Source of the DNA: Myotis daubentonii
Lineage: Eukaryota > Chordata > Mammalia > Chiroptera > Vespertilionidae
Length of the DNA stretch: 64,000 nucleotides
Direction: 5' to 3'
NCBI RefSeq assembly: GCF_963259705.1
Contig: NC_081842.1
Span: forward strand, 178,997,849 to 179,061,848
Numbering within the stretch: the stretch's first letter is position 1; each line of letters opens with the position of its first letter. Under the pieces are notes generated by a model. It was not told where the DNA came from and made no database searches. It was given only the letters and a program-made list of their open reading frames with translations. Below, piece by piece: positions 10,576-21,905 of this stretch. The position numbers were made by a program, and so were the translations under genes.

Positions 10576-10790
10576 GGTGGAGTACTTTCCATGTGGCTAT
10601 GCGTAAGCCCTTACCTACTGCACCAATTTAATCCGTAGACTAGCCCAATGACGTCAGTAGTGGGTTAATTGGATGAGAAAACGGAGGATCTGAGAGGTTG
10701 AGAACTTTCCTAAAGTCTTACAGATGGAAGTGAGCAGCTCAGAGCTTAATATACTCAATATACTTCTGGCTCCAAAGTCCATGCTGCTAA
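10576..10790 (+). repeat. MIR SINE
   Basis: Follows the MIR consensus in order: 'taatccgtagactagccca', 'ggatgagaaaacggaggat', 'ctgagaggttgagaacttt', 'cctaaagtcttacagatgg', 'ggctccaaagtccatgctg'. Plus orientation, no TSD. Confidence 0.8.
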
Positions 10791-13350
10791 TTCCTGCGCT
10801 GTACTGCTTTGCATAAGTTACGCTGTGTAATCAATCTCAGGACACCTATGGAAGGGGGTATGTTCTTAGAGAGATAAAGAGATTTACCCAAGGTTACCAG
10901 GTGGTAAGTGCCCAAGTCTGAAGTTTAAGAGAAAGGTAAAGTGAGAACAGATAAAGTAATAACAAAGAAATACTAACTCCTCACACCAAGACTCTGTTGA
11001 AGAGCAGTGCCTGCAGTCTTCTCCCCCTTCCCTTGAATGAATTCCTCTAAGCCTGGGATTTATCACGGGTTCCAGGATTCTGGCGCCAATTGAGACTCTG
11101 GCCTGAGAGCTACACGCAGGGAGAGGACAGCATATGTTTCTCATATGTGGAATCTGGCCCACCGGTCACAGCTGCCTGGGTGTTGGGTTGAGAAAGATTC
11201 TAAGTCCCATTAGGGCTCAGTAGGAAAGAGGGACTGGGTTGGTTAGTGATGTCTGTGGTGGCCACAGCACAATGGAATGGTGGCATATCTGCCAGGTATT
11301 GGCTCTGCTTATCTTAGGTTCTGATTATTCCAGCTGCTCCTATAGTCTCTCTCTGTGCAGTGAATATGTATCAGGGGATATATTCTAATGTAACAGGTTG
11401 AGATAGCTGAATTCTGTAGGAGTCCCCAACATGAACATGCAACACACCTACTAGTTAACCACATCCCTTCTCTTCCATGGACTCTGAGATGCTTTATTTG
11501 AACCTATTCACATGATCAACCAAAAAAGCAGGTGTCTTGAAATAGAAAAGCACAGTAGGAAAAATAAAACCCTTGGGCTGAATTTCCTTTTCCAGACTGA
11601 ACATGAAGAGGCCAAAGAGTGGCTGTTTTTTCCAAGTGTGATGAGGGTGATTCAAATTATACTCACTCAACTGGGGATGGCCTGATGGGGGTCCAATTGC
11701 TGAGTACCACGTTGGACACAAAAAGTGAGACAATTAGTCTTCTCAAGAAGCTATCAAGATGGCTTAATTGGCACCAGGAAACAAGAGGGTTTTTTTTTTT
11801 CCTGTTGTTTTAATATGAATAAACTCGAAGAGCTGAGGCCTGACGATATTGGCATGAGCAATCGATATGAATACATTAGCAATTTTATTAGATTATGGTG
11901 TGGATTACCATCTGATTTGGTAATAACTCAATCAATTCTTTATTGAATGTCTACTATATATCTATATAGTAGGTGATCTTACAAAAAGGATTATGTATTA
12001 CTTATAATGTGTACTCAGTCTGGATGTAGATGGTATTTGAAGGGCCTACCATCAAAGATATTTATAAAATAAGGTTGCTCAAATAGAATTGGACAGTATC
12101 TGTGGCAGAAGGCAGAGGCAAAATCACTAACTACATAGGTTAATGTGATTACTATGAAAGAGAATTAAGATTAGCTATAATCTTCTTAGCATGTAAGATA
12201 AAATGGAGATCATGATGGATGCATGTTTGCAGTACCAGATAAAACAAGAAAATCTGGAAATAGAAACTTCTGCTGTTACTAATTTCCAAAAGAACTTAGA
12301 TGGTCAGCTTTCTGAGCTTGGTTGCTGGTTGATGTATGGCACATACTAGGTGTATAATAAAAGAGAGCTTGTGGAATTTATTCCATGGATACACTGGTTG
12401 GTGAAGATATAGAGGACGACAACAGCTTTAAGATAGAGTATATTATGATCTCCAGTAGGGAAGCATTTTTGTGTGTTTCTAAGCTATTTTAAACCAATGA
12501 TACAACTTCCTGGTGATCAGTATAGATACAAAGATAAAACTCAGAATACTAAAAGGAGTACAAACATAGATGCAGACCACTGAGCCTATTGGCAACACCA
12601 AATTATAATTCATTCAGAAAACCTTGGGTTGGAGGATCATAACCTTTACCCTTCTAAGGGGAGTGATGGACATGCTAGGGCTCTGGCTACATGCTGCTGC
12701 AGCATGAAGGAGGAAGAAGCCATGCAGGTCCAACTGGAAAACAGAAGCAATTCTGAGTATGTCAGTTGGAGGACATTTAATGTGGGGAATTACCTCCATA
12801 GGTAATGGGGATCTGAGAAGGCAAGAGTCCATGGTGAGGCAACTCAGAGGTCAGCAACACCAGGAAGCCATATACTTCTGAACTAGTGGGAGGAGGTGGT
12901 ATTGCTAGAGCTGGTCCCCTGGGTGCAGCTGGAGCCATAGCATGCCATGCCAGCTGGGAGCTAAGCTAGGGGGGGGATGCAACCACTGCCAGAGATGCTG
13001 GCCTATATAGAGAGGGAGGGGAGAACAAGCTGCCCTTCCCTTCCCCACCCTCTATTCTCTTGCCTCCCATTGGCAGAACTCATTTGAAATTAGCTGATGT
13101 GGGAATCTGGGAAACACTCTCAATTCTTAGCTCCTCTTACATATAGAATGAGCAGAAGAAAGGTAAAGATGGCTTTGAGGGGAGAGGCCCAGGACTGCAC
13201 AGGAGCAATAGGAACCTGGTGTATCTGTGCTCAACTTGGCCAGGCCTTGGATTGTGAGCACTGTAAGGATCCTGGAGAGGCTGGTGTCTAGTTTATTTTT
13301 TACAGTCTCATGCATAGAAAACATTCTGGGCCTCTGATAATCTGTAGGTC
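10791..13350. other. Long stretch without gene or clear repeat
   Basis: About 2.5 kb with only short chance open frames (up to 92 codons, no domains). 'tctactatatatctatatag' near 11950 is a small palindromic AT patch. Parts may be old, unrecognisable repeat. No RNA gene seen. Confidence 0.5.
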
Positions 13351-13359
13351 CTTTGAGAC

Positions 13360-13560
13360 TGTGATTGGTTGCAGACAGACCTAGGTTTAAATTCCAGCAC
13401 CACCACATGCCATGCTGAGAACGTGAGCAAGTTACCCCACTTTCCTGAGCCTCGCTTTCCCCATCTCACAGAATTGTTGTGAATATTAAATCAGAAAATG
13501 AATGAAAAACACATAACACAATGCCTGACACACTGTGATGTTATTAATAGTTGGGAACTG
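13360..13560 (-). repeat. MIR SINE
   Basis: Minus-orientation MIR series: 'acctaggtttaaattccag', 'gagcaagttaccccacttt', 'ccccatctcacagaattgtt', 'aatgcctgacaca'. Diverged, no TSD. Confidence 0.75.
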
Positions 13561-13584
13561 CTTCACATTCACATGGCTACTGCT

Positions 13585-13845
13585 TTCAGCAGAGCCTCCT
13601 TGGCTTTCAGAATTCAAGTGTCACCACCTCTAAGAGGCCTTTCTAGGGTGTCCTGCCTGAGTGTCCCCAAGGCACCCTGGATGGACCTCTGTCCAGGCAC
13701 ATTTCATGCCATGTCAGAATTATTGGTTTCTTATACTAAAATGTGAGCTCTTTCCAGAGAGAGTGTGTGTTACACTCTACATATCATCCCTAGCATAGTG
13801 CTTGGCAAAGCAAGTGTTTGTTGATGAATGAATAAACAATTACTA
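13585..13845 (+). mobile_element. L2 LINE 3' end
   Basis: Typical L2 3' region in plus orientation, ending 'catagtgcttggcaaagcaa' and 'gtttgttgatgaatgaataa'. The 82-codon open frame at 13498-13746 is incidental. Confidence 0.7.
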
Positions 13846-14194
13846 TCATTCACTCACCAGAAGTAAGATGAACAATTTTTGCAGTCATGGCAATCTGTCT
13901 TCTCTGGCTGCCTCTTCCTTAGAGGCATCTTTGCCTGGTTTCTAAACTAATTCTGAAAAACACAGTGAATCTATGATCATCCAGTGAGAAGGACATGGGA
14001 GAAAATTGAATGAAATATTACCGTTGACTAGAGCAAGTTGGAAGAAAGAGAGTGTACATCTATTGGATATTAGATGAGCATTTCTTTCCTAGAAAGTGAC
14101 CCTGGGAGCTGCCATGTTTATATAAGGAGCCCTGGATACTGTTCTCAGTTTATTGCCTAAATGGAGGCTATGAGACCCACATGGAACCAATCAG

Positions 14195-14419
14195 GGTTTT
14201 TAAAAATATGTTTTTATTGATTTTAGAGAGCGAGGAAGGGAGAGGGATAGAGAGAAACATCAATGAGAGAGAGAGAGAGAGATCTATTGGCTGCCTCCTG
14301 CACACCCCCCACCGGGAATCAAGCCTGCAACCAGGGCATGTGCCCTGAATGGGAATTGAACTAGAAACCTTTTGGCTCATGGGTCAATGCTCAACCACTG
14401 TGCAACACTGGCTGGGCAT
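14195..14419 (-). mobile_element. Ves SINE
   Basis: Minus-strand Ves with poly-A side at the left ('tttttaaaaatatgttttta') and head at the right. A 10-bp TSD aaccaatcag lies at 14185-14194 and 14420-14429. A short GA repeat (14267-14281) sits in the CT-rich linker. Confidence 0.93.
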
Positions 14420-14429
14420 AACCAATCAG

Positions 14430-15420
14430 TTTTGATCCCTTGGAATTTTAGAACAGATACTTGTAAAGAGAAGCCAATCATTTACCTGTGATTAAAGGTA
14501 TAAGATGTTATACCCAGAAGCAGTTGGCAGCCATACTTTTCTCTCCTTGTGATATAAAGAGAAATTACTCTGCAGATAGATGAAAGAATGAAGGAATTAT
14601 ACAGAGAGGAGTGGAAGGGAGAGAGAGAGGAGTCATAAGAATGTGTGCCCAGTTCAAATAGTCCATGTCACATTTTTGTCCATGAATTCCATGAATTACA
14701 GTAAATTTTATTATAATGCCCCCTTTTTGTTTATGCTAGTTCAAGTTTGGTTTCTGTTAGGTGTGAACAAAAATGTCCTAATCCAAAAGGGTTGTGAACA
14801 TGGACTGTGCACAAGAAAAGTAATTTGAGACTAACATATCAATAGCTATGAATGCCATATATAATCTTTGGATTTTATTCTGTAGGCCATGTGGAGCCTT
14901 TGCAAGGTTTTGAGGAAGGAAGTCAAACAAATAGGCCTGTATTAAAGGAAAAGGCCTTCACTGATACCCAAACCAAGTGGGTAGCTCCCCTCACTCCCAT
15001 CACCTCTGTAGCTCAAAAGTTAGTAATACTAGGGATGTGCTCATCCCAGTTCCTCCACAAACACCTCAGACCCACATGAACACCAAGCACACGTTTCACT
15101 GACTCCAAAATCTTTTCTCACAAATATGTTGTGTTACAGTGACCTGCTCTCTGGCTGTAGGAGAATTGTCCTTCTATAACCAATGCTATCACCATGGGAA
15201 GAGGCCAGATGTCTGCTAGCTACAGGGGAGGGGGGATGGTTCCAGTCAGCATGTCAGAAAGAGAACAAAGATTTACAGTGCATGCTTGGGTTAGCTAAAA
15301 ATTAATTCTTTCTGCCTTTTAGGTCTTAAATTGTGAGGCGAGTAAAGATTCAGATTCCCTGGAGAAGAATAAGAGCCTCAGGCCAGTCATCAAATGAATG
15401 CTATGAGGCAGAGACAGGGT
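14430..15420. other. Unique sequence, no gene
   Basis: No identifiable exon or transposon ends. Short open frames (75 codons or fewer) carry no domain. Confidence 0.5.
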
Positions 15421-15600
15421 GAATTAGAGAATCAGAAACCCTGGGCATAGACCTGGCTCTCATACTAATTAGCTTTTTAAGCATAGACTACTTATTTCCC
15501 CCCTCTGGCCTTCAGTTTCCTCACCTGTAAAATAAGGGAGTTACTCCATAGAGGTCTCACATTGGGTGGTTCTGTGTGTCTGAATGTCTCAGAGGGCAGG
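15421..15600 (-). repeat. MIR SINE
   Basis: Minus-orientation MIR: 'agacctggctctcatacta' then 'ccttcagtttcctcacctgt' then 'aaaataagggagttact'. Confidence 0.75.
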
Positions 15601-16069
15601 ACCATGGCTTGGGGCCTGGGTCACAATCCCCCAGGGATGGCCCACTTCCTGGATGACTCCTTAGACCAGGCCTGTAAATAGACTTGCAAGTCTCTCCCAG
15701 GCTTCATCTCAGTCAATGGAGGCTAAACATCTGTGGGTTGAGAGTTAGGAGTCAACCTCAGCAAAGACATCAATGTGATGCCTCAGAGGTCCACCTGGAG
15801 CTTTTGGAGTATCCATCATCTCCAGTACCAGCTCAGATGCAATTTGTGTTAGCAGGAATAAGGCATGGCTGACATGAGGTGAGAGGTGAGGAGGCGTTTA
15901 CTTGAATAAGGGGCAAGCTAACATCTTCCCCGAATGTTCCAATCTACACTGATCTCAAACCTCCCATGGCAGTTACGATCTGGGCCACACAGTCCAGCAC
16001 TAGGTCACATCATCTCTTAAATTGTTCTATCATTGTTTATGTGTGCTCAGTTCAGATCCCTAACCTTGC

Positions 16070-16240
16070 CTGATTTTATTTACATTCAAGGGCAAATATT
16101 TATCGGACACCTACTCTCTGCTGGGCCTTGTGCTACTCATTGAAGATAAAGAGACACAAGGCACAGCCCCTGCTTTTGAATAAACTCACTGTTTAGAGAG
16201 GGATCCAGACAAGTAAACAGATGTTTACACAGAGGGAGCT
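16070..16240 (-). mobile_element. L2 LINE fragment
   Basis: Minus-orientation L2 3' pattern: 'aaatatttatcggacacct', 'ctctgctgggccttgtgct', 'aaactcactgtttagagagg'. Confidence 0.65.
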
Positions 16241-16254
16241 AGGGTAGAGGGATG

Positions 16255-16770
16255 TATTCATTTTCTATTGTTGTGTAACAAATCACTACAAATTTAGCAG
16301 CTGGAAACAGCACCCAAGTATTAGCTCACAAGCATGTAGGGCAGCATCTAGATGGGGTCGGATGAGTTCTCTGCTCAGGGCCTCACAAGGCCAAGGTCAT
16401 GGTGTCAGCTGGGTTGGCTTTCATCTGGAGTCTCAGGAGAAGAGTCCACTTCCAAGATCATTCAGCTCTGGCAGAATCCAGGTCCTTGAGGTCATAGGTC
16501 AAAGGTTTGAATTTCCTTGGCAGTTATGAAGCCTGGGGCCACTCACTGTTCCTAGAGGCCAGCTGCATCCCTTCTCATATGGTCCCACTTGTCCATCTTC
16601 ACAACAGCAACAGAGGGAGGAGTCCTTCTCATGCTTTGATTCATTCCCTCTGCTTTCTTCTTCTACCTCCCTCTCTTGCCACCAGCCTGAGAAAGTACAT
16701 TTTAGGACTCTTGTAATTAGAACTGGCTTACCTCATTACTTCCCTTTATAAAACTCAGCTGTGCCTTGTA
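16255..16770. repeat. Old mammalian interspersed repeat (unassigned)
   Basis: Opens 'ttcattttctattgttgtgt' and 'aacaaatcactacaaattta', continues 'ctctgctcagggcctcaca', 'aaggtcatggtgtcagctgg' and 'ccacttccaagatcattcag', a familiar old repeat order. I cannot decide between an L1M 3' end and an LTR-type repeat. Confidence 0.5.
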
Positions 16771-16828
16771 ACATAGCACGGTCACGGGAGTTGTATCTCA
16801 CCATATCCACAGATTCCGGGGCTTAGGG

Positions 16829-17197
16829 CAGTGGTTCTCAACCTTGGCTGCACATTAGAATCACCTGGGAATCTTTTTAAGATCCTGATTTCTGGGCCTT
16901 TATAAGAAAAATATATTTTATTGATTTTTTACAGAGAGGAAGGGAGAGGGATAGAGAGTTAGAAGCATCGATGAGAGAGAAACATCGATCAGCTGCCTCC
17001 TGCAACACCTCCTATTGGGGATGTGCCCGCAACCATGGTATATGCCCTTGGCATGAATCGAACCTGGGACCTTTCAGTCCGCAGGCCGATGCTCTATCCA
17101 CTGAGCCAAACCAGTTAGGGCCTGGGCCTTTTTAAAATCAGAATTTTAAAAAGATTCCCAGGTGATTCTAATGTGCAGCCAAGGTTGAGAACCACTG
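16829..17197. mobile_element. Non-autonomous hAT hairpin element, copy B, split by a Ves SINE
   Basis: Same CAGTGGTTCTCAACC ends as copy A, with a perfect 8-bp TSD gcttaggg (16821-16828, 17198-17205). Removing the Ves SINE leaves about 140 bases: the two arms join with almost no loop, so this copy lacks the middle of copy A. The order is clear: hAT insertion first, SINE later. Confidence 0.9.
16901..17121 (-). mobile_element. Ves SINE inside hAT hairpin copy B
   Basis: Minus-strand Ves with tail 'aaaaatatattttattgatt' at the left and head ending 'aaaccagttaggg'. A short TSD ctgggcctt (16892-16900, 17122-17130) lies within the hAT arm. Confidence 0.92.
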
Positions 17198-17205
17198 GCT
17201 TAGGG

Positions 17206-17524
17206 TGTGGAAGCTTGAGAGGCTCTGCCTGCCTCTGCGGGTGTGGAACTTGTTAGGGAGCAGAGTGGGTGGAAACAAAAACCCCAACTCTTATGAGTTC
17301 ATGGGAAAGTCCTTGTGGACAGTTTGCCTAATTGAATTTTCAAAGGATGAATTAGACTTAAGAAGGGAGAGAAAGGGAGGGAACTATTTGGAAAAGACAG
17401 AAGGAAGAGCACCATGGCAAGCTCACTGCTCTCCTCCCTCCCCTGCATCGAACTCAGTGCCGAGCACATAAAGTTGTTCAACATTTTCTTGACAGACTGA
17501 CTGATTGGTTATAGGTCGTAGTTA
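17206..17524. other. Unique sequence between hAT and Helitron
   Basis: No gene or named repeat; the 88-codon open frame at 17205-17471 has no recognisable domain. Confidence 0.45.
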
Positions 17525-17843
17525 TCCTATATAATAAAAGGCTAATATGCAAATCGACCATCAAACAGCAGAATGACTGGTCACTATGATGCCCACTGAC
17601 CACCCGGGGGTAGATGCTCAATGCAGTAGCTGCCCCCTGGTGGTCAGTGTGCTCCCACATGGGGAGCGCTGCTTAGCCAGAAGCAGGGCTCACGGCTGGC
17701 GAGTGCAGTGGCAGTGGCGGGAGACTCTCCCACCTCCACAGCAGTGCTAAGGATGTCCAACTGACAGCTCTCGGACTCTGAGAGGGTGCAGGCTGGGTTG
17801 AGGGATCCCCGAAGTGCATGAACTTCATGCACTGGGCCTCTAG
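17525..17843 (+). mobile_element. Non-autonomous Helitron (HeliBat type)
   Basis: Starts TCCTATATAATAAAAGGC after host A (17524) and ends GGGCCTCTAG before host T (17844): the A-TC...CTAG-T layout of Helitrons, without TSD. A perfect 3' terminal hairpin, agtgcatgaa paired with ttcatgcact, lies just upstream of CTAG (about 17811-17832). At 319 bases it encodes no Rep/helicase and would need an autonomous partner. Confidence 0.95.
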
Positions 17844-17949
17844 TGATTAAATAGCAGTAGTACTCAGAAAGTACTTAGAACATTGCTTGAAACAAACAAA
17901 TGATTAATATGTACTATCTATTATTATTTTACAATTCAAAATAGGAAAC

Positions 17950-18100
17950 CTTGCAAATACATCTAGAATATTTATTCATTCATTTAACAAATATTTATTA
18001 AGAACAAACCAAATGCTTGTGTGAGTTGCTAGGAAGACAGTGGAGAACAAAGAAGATGACTCTGACCTTGTGGAAATTACTGTTCAGTGGGGGAGACGGA
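17950..18100 (-). mobile_element. L2 LINE 3' end
   Basis: Minus-orientation L2: 'tcattcatttaacaaatatt', 'tattaagaacaaaccaaatg', 'gttcagtgggggagacgga'. Confidence 0.65.
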
Positions 18101-18339
18101 CAAGTGAGTGCAGCCACTGTGGTCAGGTGTCACGCTCTTTTCATGGCTGGGTTTTGGGAGGTTGTTTCCTTCTTGTTCAGCTAATGACAGCACAGCAACC
18201 CCTTTAGGTCAGACATCCCTCTCCAACTCCCAGCCCTGCTCACTGAACTCCTCGCTCTCTCCCTCTCTATTAATTTCTTGTTGTCTGTGGCTGTCTCCCT
18301 GGTCTCAGCACAAGGGCAAGGGGCAGGAACTCTAGCCTA

Positions 18340-18420
18340 TTCACTGTGTCCACAGTGCCCAGCACCATGCCTGGCTCATGGAAGTTCTCAGTTAAATGAG
18401 TGTCGAATCAATAAGCCCTT
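18340..18420 (+). mobile_element. L2 LINE 3' end fragment
   Basis: 'agtgcccagcaccatgcctg' followed by 'gttctcagttaaatgagtgt', the L2 terminal pattern in plus orientation. Confidence 0.6.
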
Positions 18421-18658
18421 AGCTTAGACTCTGATTTCTTATTTGGATCAAACCCACCACTCTAGTTTAGTTTATTTTAACATTTGCATAGCACCTGTTA
18501 TGTGCCAGTAAGTAAGTGATAGAGCCAAGATTCAGAAGCAGACAGTCTGCTGCATGTGACACAGGTGAGTGTGAGGCTTCTGACCTGCCCACCAGCTTCG
18601 TACCTAATATGACCACTAACAACAAACACAAATGGTCACCACAACCACTTACTGAGTA

Positions 18659-19065
18659 CTAGAGGCCTGATGCACGAAATTTGTGCAAGAGTAGGCTTTC
18701 CTTCCCCTGGCTGCCAGCACTGGTTTCCCTCCGGCTGCCGGCACCCAGGACCCAGGCATTCCTTGCAGAGGGAGGCCCTGCCACCCACCGCAGCCCTGTG
18801 GTTGGTGACCTGGGCCACCTTCTTTGGGGTTATTGTGGAGCCCCCGATTGATCACCCTGCCGGCTGGTGGCCTGGGCCTACCTGGGCCTCCCTCTGTGGA
18901 GTGATTGTGGGGCAATGGCCAGGCCCCCGACCAATGTCATCGCACCTGCCTTGGCTGGCCTGGCACCAGTGGGTGTCATAGCGTGGTCCCGGATGGTCAT
19001 CTGGATGGTCATTCTGCTGTTCTGCCATTTGGTTGATTTGCATATTATGCTTTTATTATATAGGA
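18659..19065 (-). mobile_element. Non-autonomous Helitron (HeliBat type), reverse orientation
   Basis: Left end CTAGAGGCCTGATGCACG is the reverse complement of a Helitron 3' end with its hairpin; right end TTATATAGGA is the reverse complement of the 5' TCCTATATAA. Host A at 18658 and T at 19066 fit insertion between A and T. The GC-rich centre contains 'ctgggcc' and 'ggatggtcat' direct repeats. Open frames of about 60-100 codons across it are low-complexity and not genes. Confidence 0.93.
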
Positions 19066-19104
19066 TTCAAGCACAGTTCCTGTATTGAATTTGCAGCACA
19101 AATT

Positions 19105-19265
19105 TCTACAACATATTGGGGAATAAGAATTATTATCTTCACTTTAGACATAGGATTACATCTCTCTGAGAGGTTAAGTCACTTGCATATGGCCATAGGC
19201 CAACATGCAGCAGATCTAGGACTTAATCCACAGTCTGATTCTAAACCTGGGCTCTTTGGGGGAAG
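19105..19265 (+). repeat. MIR SINE
   Basis: Plus-orientation MIR: 'tattatcttcactttagaca', 'ctgagaggttaagtcacttg', 'cagcagatctaggacttaat'. Confidence 0.75.
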
Positions 19266-19889
19266 ATTTAGTGCTTTCATCATTGTTTCCATTGAGTTGG
19301 TTGTTCATTTTCTTTTGCCACCCATGTTAGCACCCATGCCATCACTCTCTCAGTTACACTTTAAAAATGTTCAGGAGAAAGTCAGAATCTTAGTATCATG
19401 GGAACAAATAGCATAGACCAGTTTCACAATGGTGTCTGTGATTTAACATAATAAGAGATTGGTTTTTCTGTGTCAGTCAGCTCATGCCCTGTGTCTTCTG
19501 AGTCTCCATCTCGAGGCTACAGACCAATATTGTGACAAACAGTGCTTTCCAGGGTACCATAGACAGCCTAGTGACCTCATCAGCTCACTATCCACTGGTA
19601 GACATTTTCCTTAAGTCATTTCTTTGTTACAGGGGAGAATCATGCACATACAGATACACCAAGTTTGTATAAACACAGCAGCTTGTCTCTGTGAGTGCAG
19701 TAGCACCTTAACTAGTCGATAGCTCATACAAGTCACTGAGACGAGGTACTGGTCACATACAGGAAATCACAACAATGTCAAATTACTATAACAATTTTTA
19801 GAGCTAACCCTCAATTTCTGTACTTACCTCATCATCAACCAGAAGCAAACCACCTTTCTGGGAGGTTATGTGATGAGGATCCAATAGAA
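19266..19889. other. Unique sequence, no gene
   Basis: A 127-codon plus frame (19033-19416) starts in the Helitron and crosses the MIR, so it is a chance frame. Nothing else recognised. Confidence 0.5.
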
Positions 19890-20041
19890 TCATTCATTCA
19901 ACATTCATTCAACAAGTATTTATTAAGCTCCTGTAATGATAGATTCTCTCTCTTTTTAAAGCACTGGAGCAAAAGGAATGGACAAACCAGACAAAAATAC
20001 ATGTTGTCATGGAGCTTAGATTGTGGTGAAGTGGTCTATAT
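19890..20041 (-). mobile_element. L2 LINE 3' end
   Basis: Minus-orientation L2: 'cattcattcaacattcattc', 'aacaagtatttattaagctc', 'gtcatggagcttagattgtg'. Confidence 0.65.
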
Positions 20042-20052
20042 AAAGAAGACAG

Positions 20053-20230
20053 CCTTGCACTGGCCAGTGTGGCTCAGTTGGTTGGAGCATTGTCCCATGC
20101 ACCAAAGGGACACGGGTTTGATTCCTGGTCAGGACACATACCTGGCCTCAGTAAGGGTGTATACAGGAGGCAACTGATCAATGTTTCTCTCTCTTTCTCC
20201 CTTCCTCTTTCTCTAATCAACAACAACAGA
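20053..20230 (+). mobile_element. Ves SINE, first of a tandem pair
   Basis: Plus-strand Ves: box A-like 'gtggctcagttggttgg', box B-like 'gggtttgattcctggtc', pyrimidine-rich linker, tail 'aatcaacaacaacag'. Flanked by aaagaag(a/g) sequences at both ends (from 20042 and 20231). Confidence 0.92.
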
Positions 20231-20238
20231 AAAGAAGG

Positions 20239-20451
20239 TGACCTGGTGGGCATGGCTCAGTGGTTGAGTGTCGACCTATGAACCAGGAGGTCACAGTTCA
20301 ATTCCTGGTCAGGGTACATGCCCAGGTTGAGGGCTAGGTCCCCAGAAGGGGGTGTGGAGGAGGCAACCCATCAATGATTCTCTCTCATCGTTGATGTGTC
20401 TATCCTCCTCTGAACTCAATAAAATAAAATAAAAAAACATATGTATTTTTA
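20239..20451 (+). mobile_element. Ves SINE, second of a tandem pair
   Basis: Plus-strand Ves of a different subfamily: 'catggctcagtggttgag', 'cacagttcaattcctggtc', tail of A-rich 'aataaaataaaataaaaaaa'. The right flank aaaagaaggcag (20451-20462) matches the sequence at the left of the pair (aaagaagacag, 20042-20052), so it lies in or beside the TSD of its neighbour. Confidence 0.92.
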
Positions 20452-20469
20452 AAAGAAGGCAGACTAGTA

Positions 20470-20650
20470 CCTAGTAGATTAACTGTGTCATTTGGCAAGT
20501 CACATCACTTTACTGAGAATCATATTACTAAATATGGAGCAAAACAATGACACACACTTTCTATGATTATTTTGAAGATCCAGTGAGATCAGGGAGATGG
20601 TCACTTGCTGTGATCATGAGTAAATACAACTCAAAATGAAGTGCAAAATA
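20470..20650 (-). repeat. Degenerate MIR-like fragment
   Basis: 'ttggcaagtcacatcacttt' and 'tattttgaagatccagtgag' fit a decayed minus-orientation MIR. Confidence 0.45.
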
Positions 20651-21760
20651 TCATGTTTCTGGATCTGTAGGCTCAGAGTTGTAGAGTATCCTACCAGTTG
20701 GGAAATTCAAGGTTGTGGGGAGCTTCCCACTAGAAACAAAGTGGGGCATGAAAGCTGAGCCCAGAAACTGAATGGGAAGCTAACATCTAAACCCAGATGC
20801 ATGGCCAACTGAACCAAAGAGGAGCATATCCAAGGGACTGAAAGTAGATGTCAAGGCCAAAGAATAGAATCAGGATTGTGGAATTAGGCAGATAAGAACT
20901 AGGACAGAAGAGACAGCATAGCTTATGGGTTTAAGTGCTAATTGGAGCATGTTGTATTGACATGAGGCAAAGCTTAGAGGGATGGGTTAGCACAGACACG
21001 ACATCCAGGAGATGGTACCAAGAACATGACCAGAGGGCCCAGTGTGTAATCAGGTCTACAGAGTGAGGTTAAGGCTAACACTGGGAGATAAAGCCAATAC
21101 ATATAGTTCAGGAACCTTGAAGAGTTAAGAAGGAAGCATGAAGCAAAGGACAAATTATGCTAGGAGGCTAGATTTTATGCTGGATAACTTCTGTTAGCTT
21201 CTCTGTTTCTGCTCTCTATTATTCTTAATCCTGTTCTGTACCCTGGAAGACAGACCAACACTGAGAGTAAATGGGTCTCTGATCATCTGGTTCCTGAATG
21301 ATTTCAGCCACGGGGAAGACAGGCAAGAGACTGAAAAGAGGGAGGGAGAGAGGAGAGTGAGGTCAAAGGATTTCTCACTTCAGGTGACATGGGATCCACT
21401 TTCCTCAACTATAGATCTTTGTCCCTTTTATGCTCTCTGGGTTCTGGTAACCACTCCCTCCCCTTGCACCTTCAGATCTAGAGATGTCAGGGAATCCCAC
21501 CTATTACCAGCCCCTGGATGCCACACCATCCCCTGCAGTTTCCCTATACCCTGACCACAATGTTGTAAAGAATCCTATTATCCTAATGGAGTGTGCCATC
21601 TGTTTTCTGCTGGAACCCTGGCTAAAAGCTTTAGGGCTTTTGTCCAAAGCTCTGTCTTATTGGGTTCTGTTTGATAAACTATGGGTGGTTCAGCCTAATT
21701 TAAAGAGACAGTGTTGGGCAGATTCACAGTAGAGAGTAAGGAAGGCTGGAGTCAGTTCGT
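20651..21760. other. Unique sequence, no gene
   Basis: Purine-rich to about 21160. Open frames at 21357-21732 show no domains. No repeat ends seen. Confidence 0.5.
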
Positions 21761-21764
21761 GGGA

Positions 21765-21905
21765 GTGATGCCACCACTATTTTATGAAATGAGGAAACTG
21801 AGGACAGGGAAGTCAAGTAAATTCCCGAGATCACAGACCTAGGAAGTGGTGGCAGCTGGAATCCAAACCCAGAAAGTCCCACAACAGAGCCTATGGTTCT
21901 AGCTA
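21765..21905 (+). repeat. MIR SINE
   Basis: Plus-orientation MIR: 'tatgaaatgaggaaactgag', 'agatcacagacctaggaagt', 'gctggaatccaaacccagaa'. Confidence 0.8.

Noticed and set aside
18649..19088. Several 60-103-codon frames on both strands
   Set aside because: All lie in a non-autonomous Helitron with GC-rich repeats.
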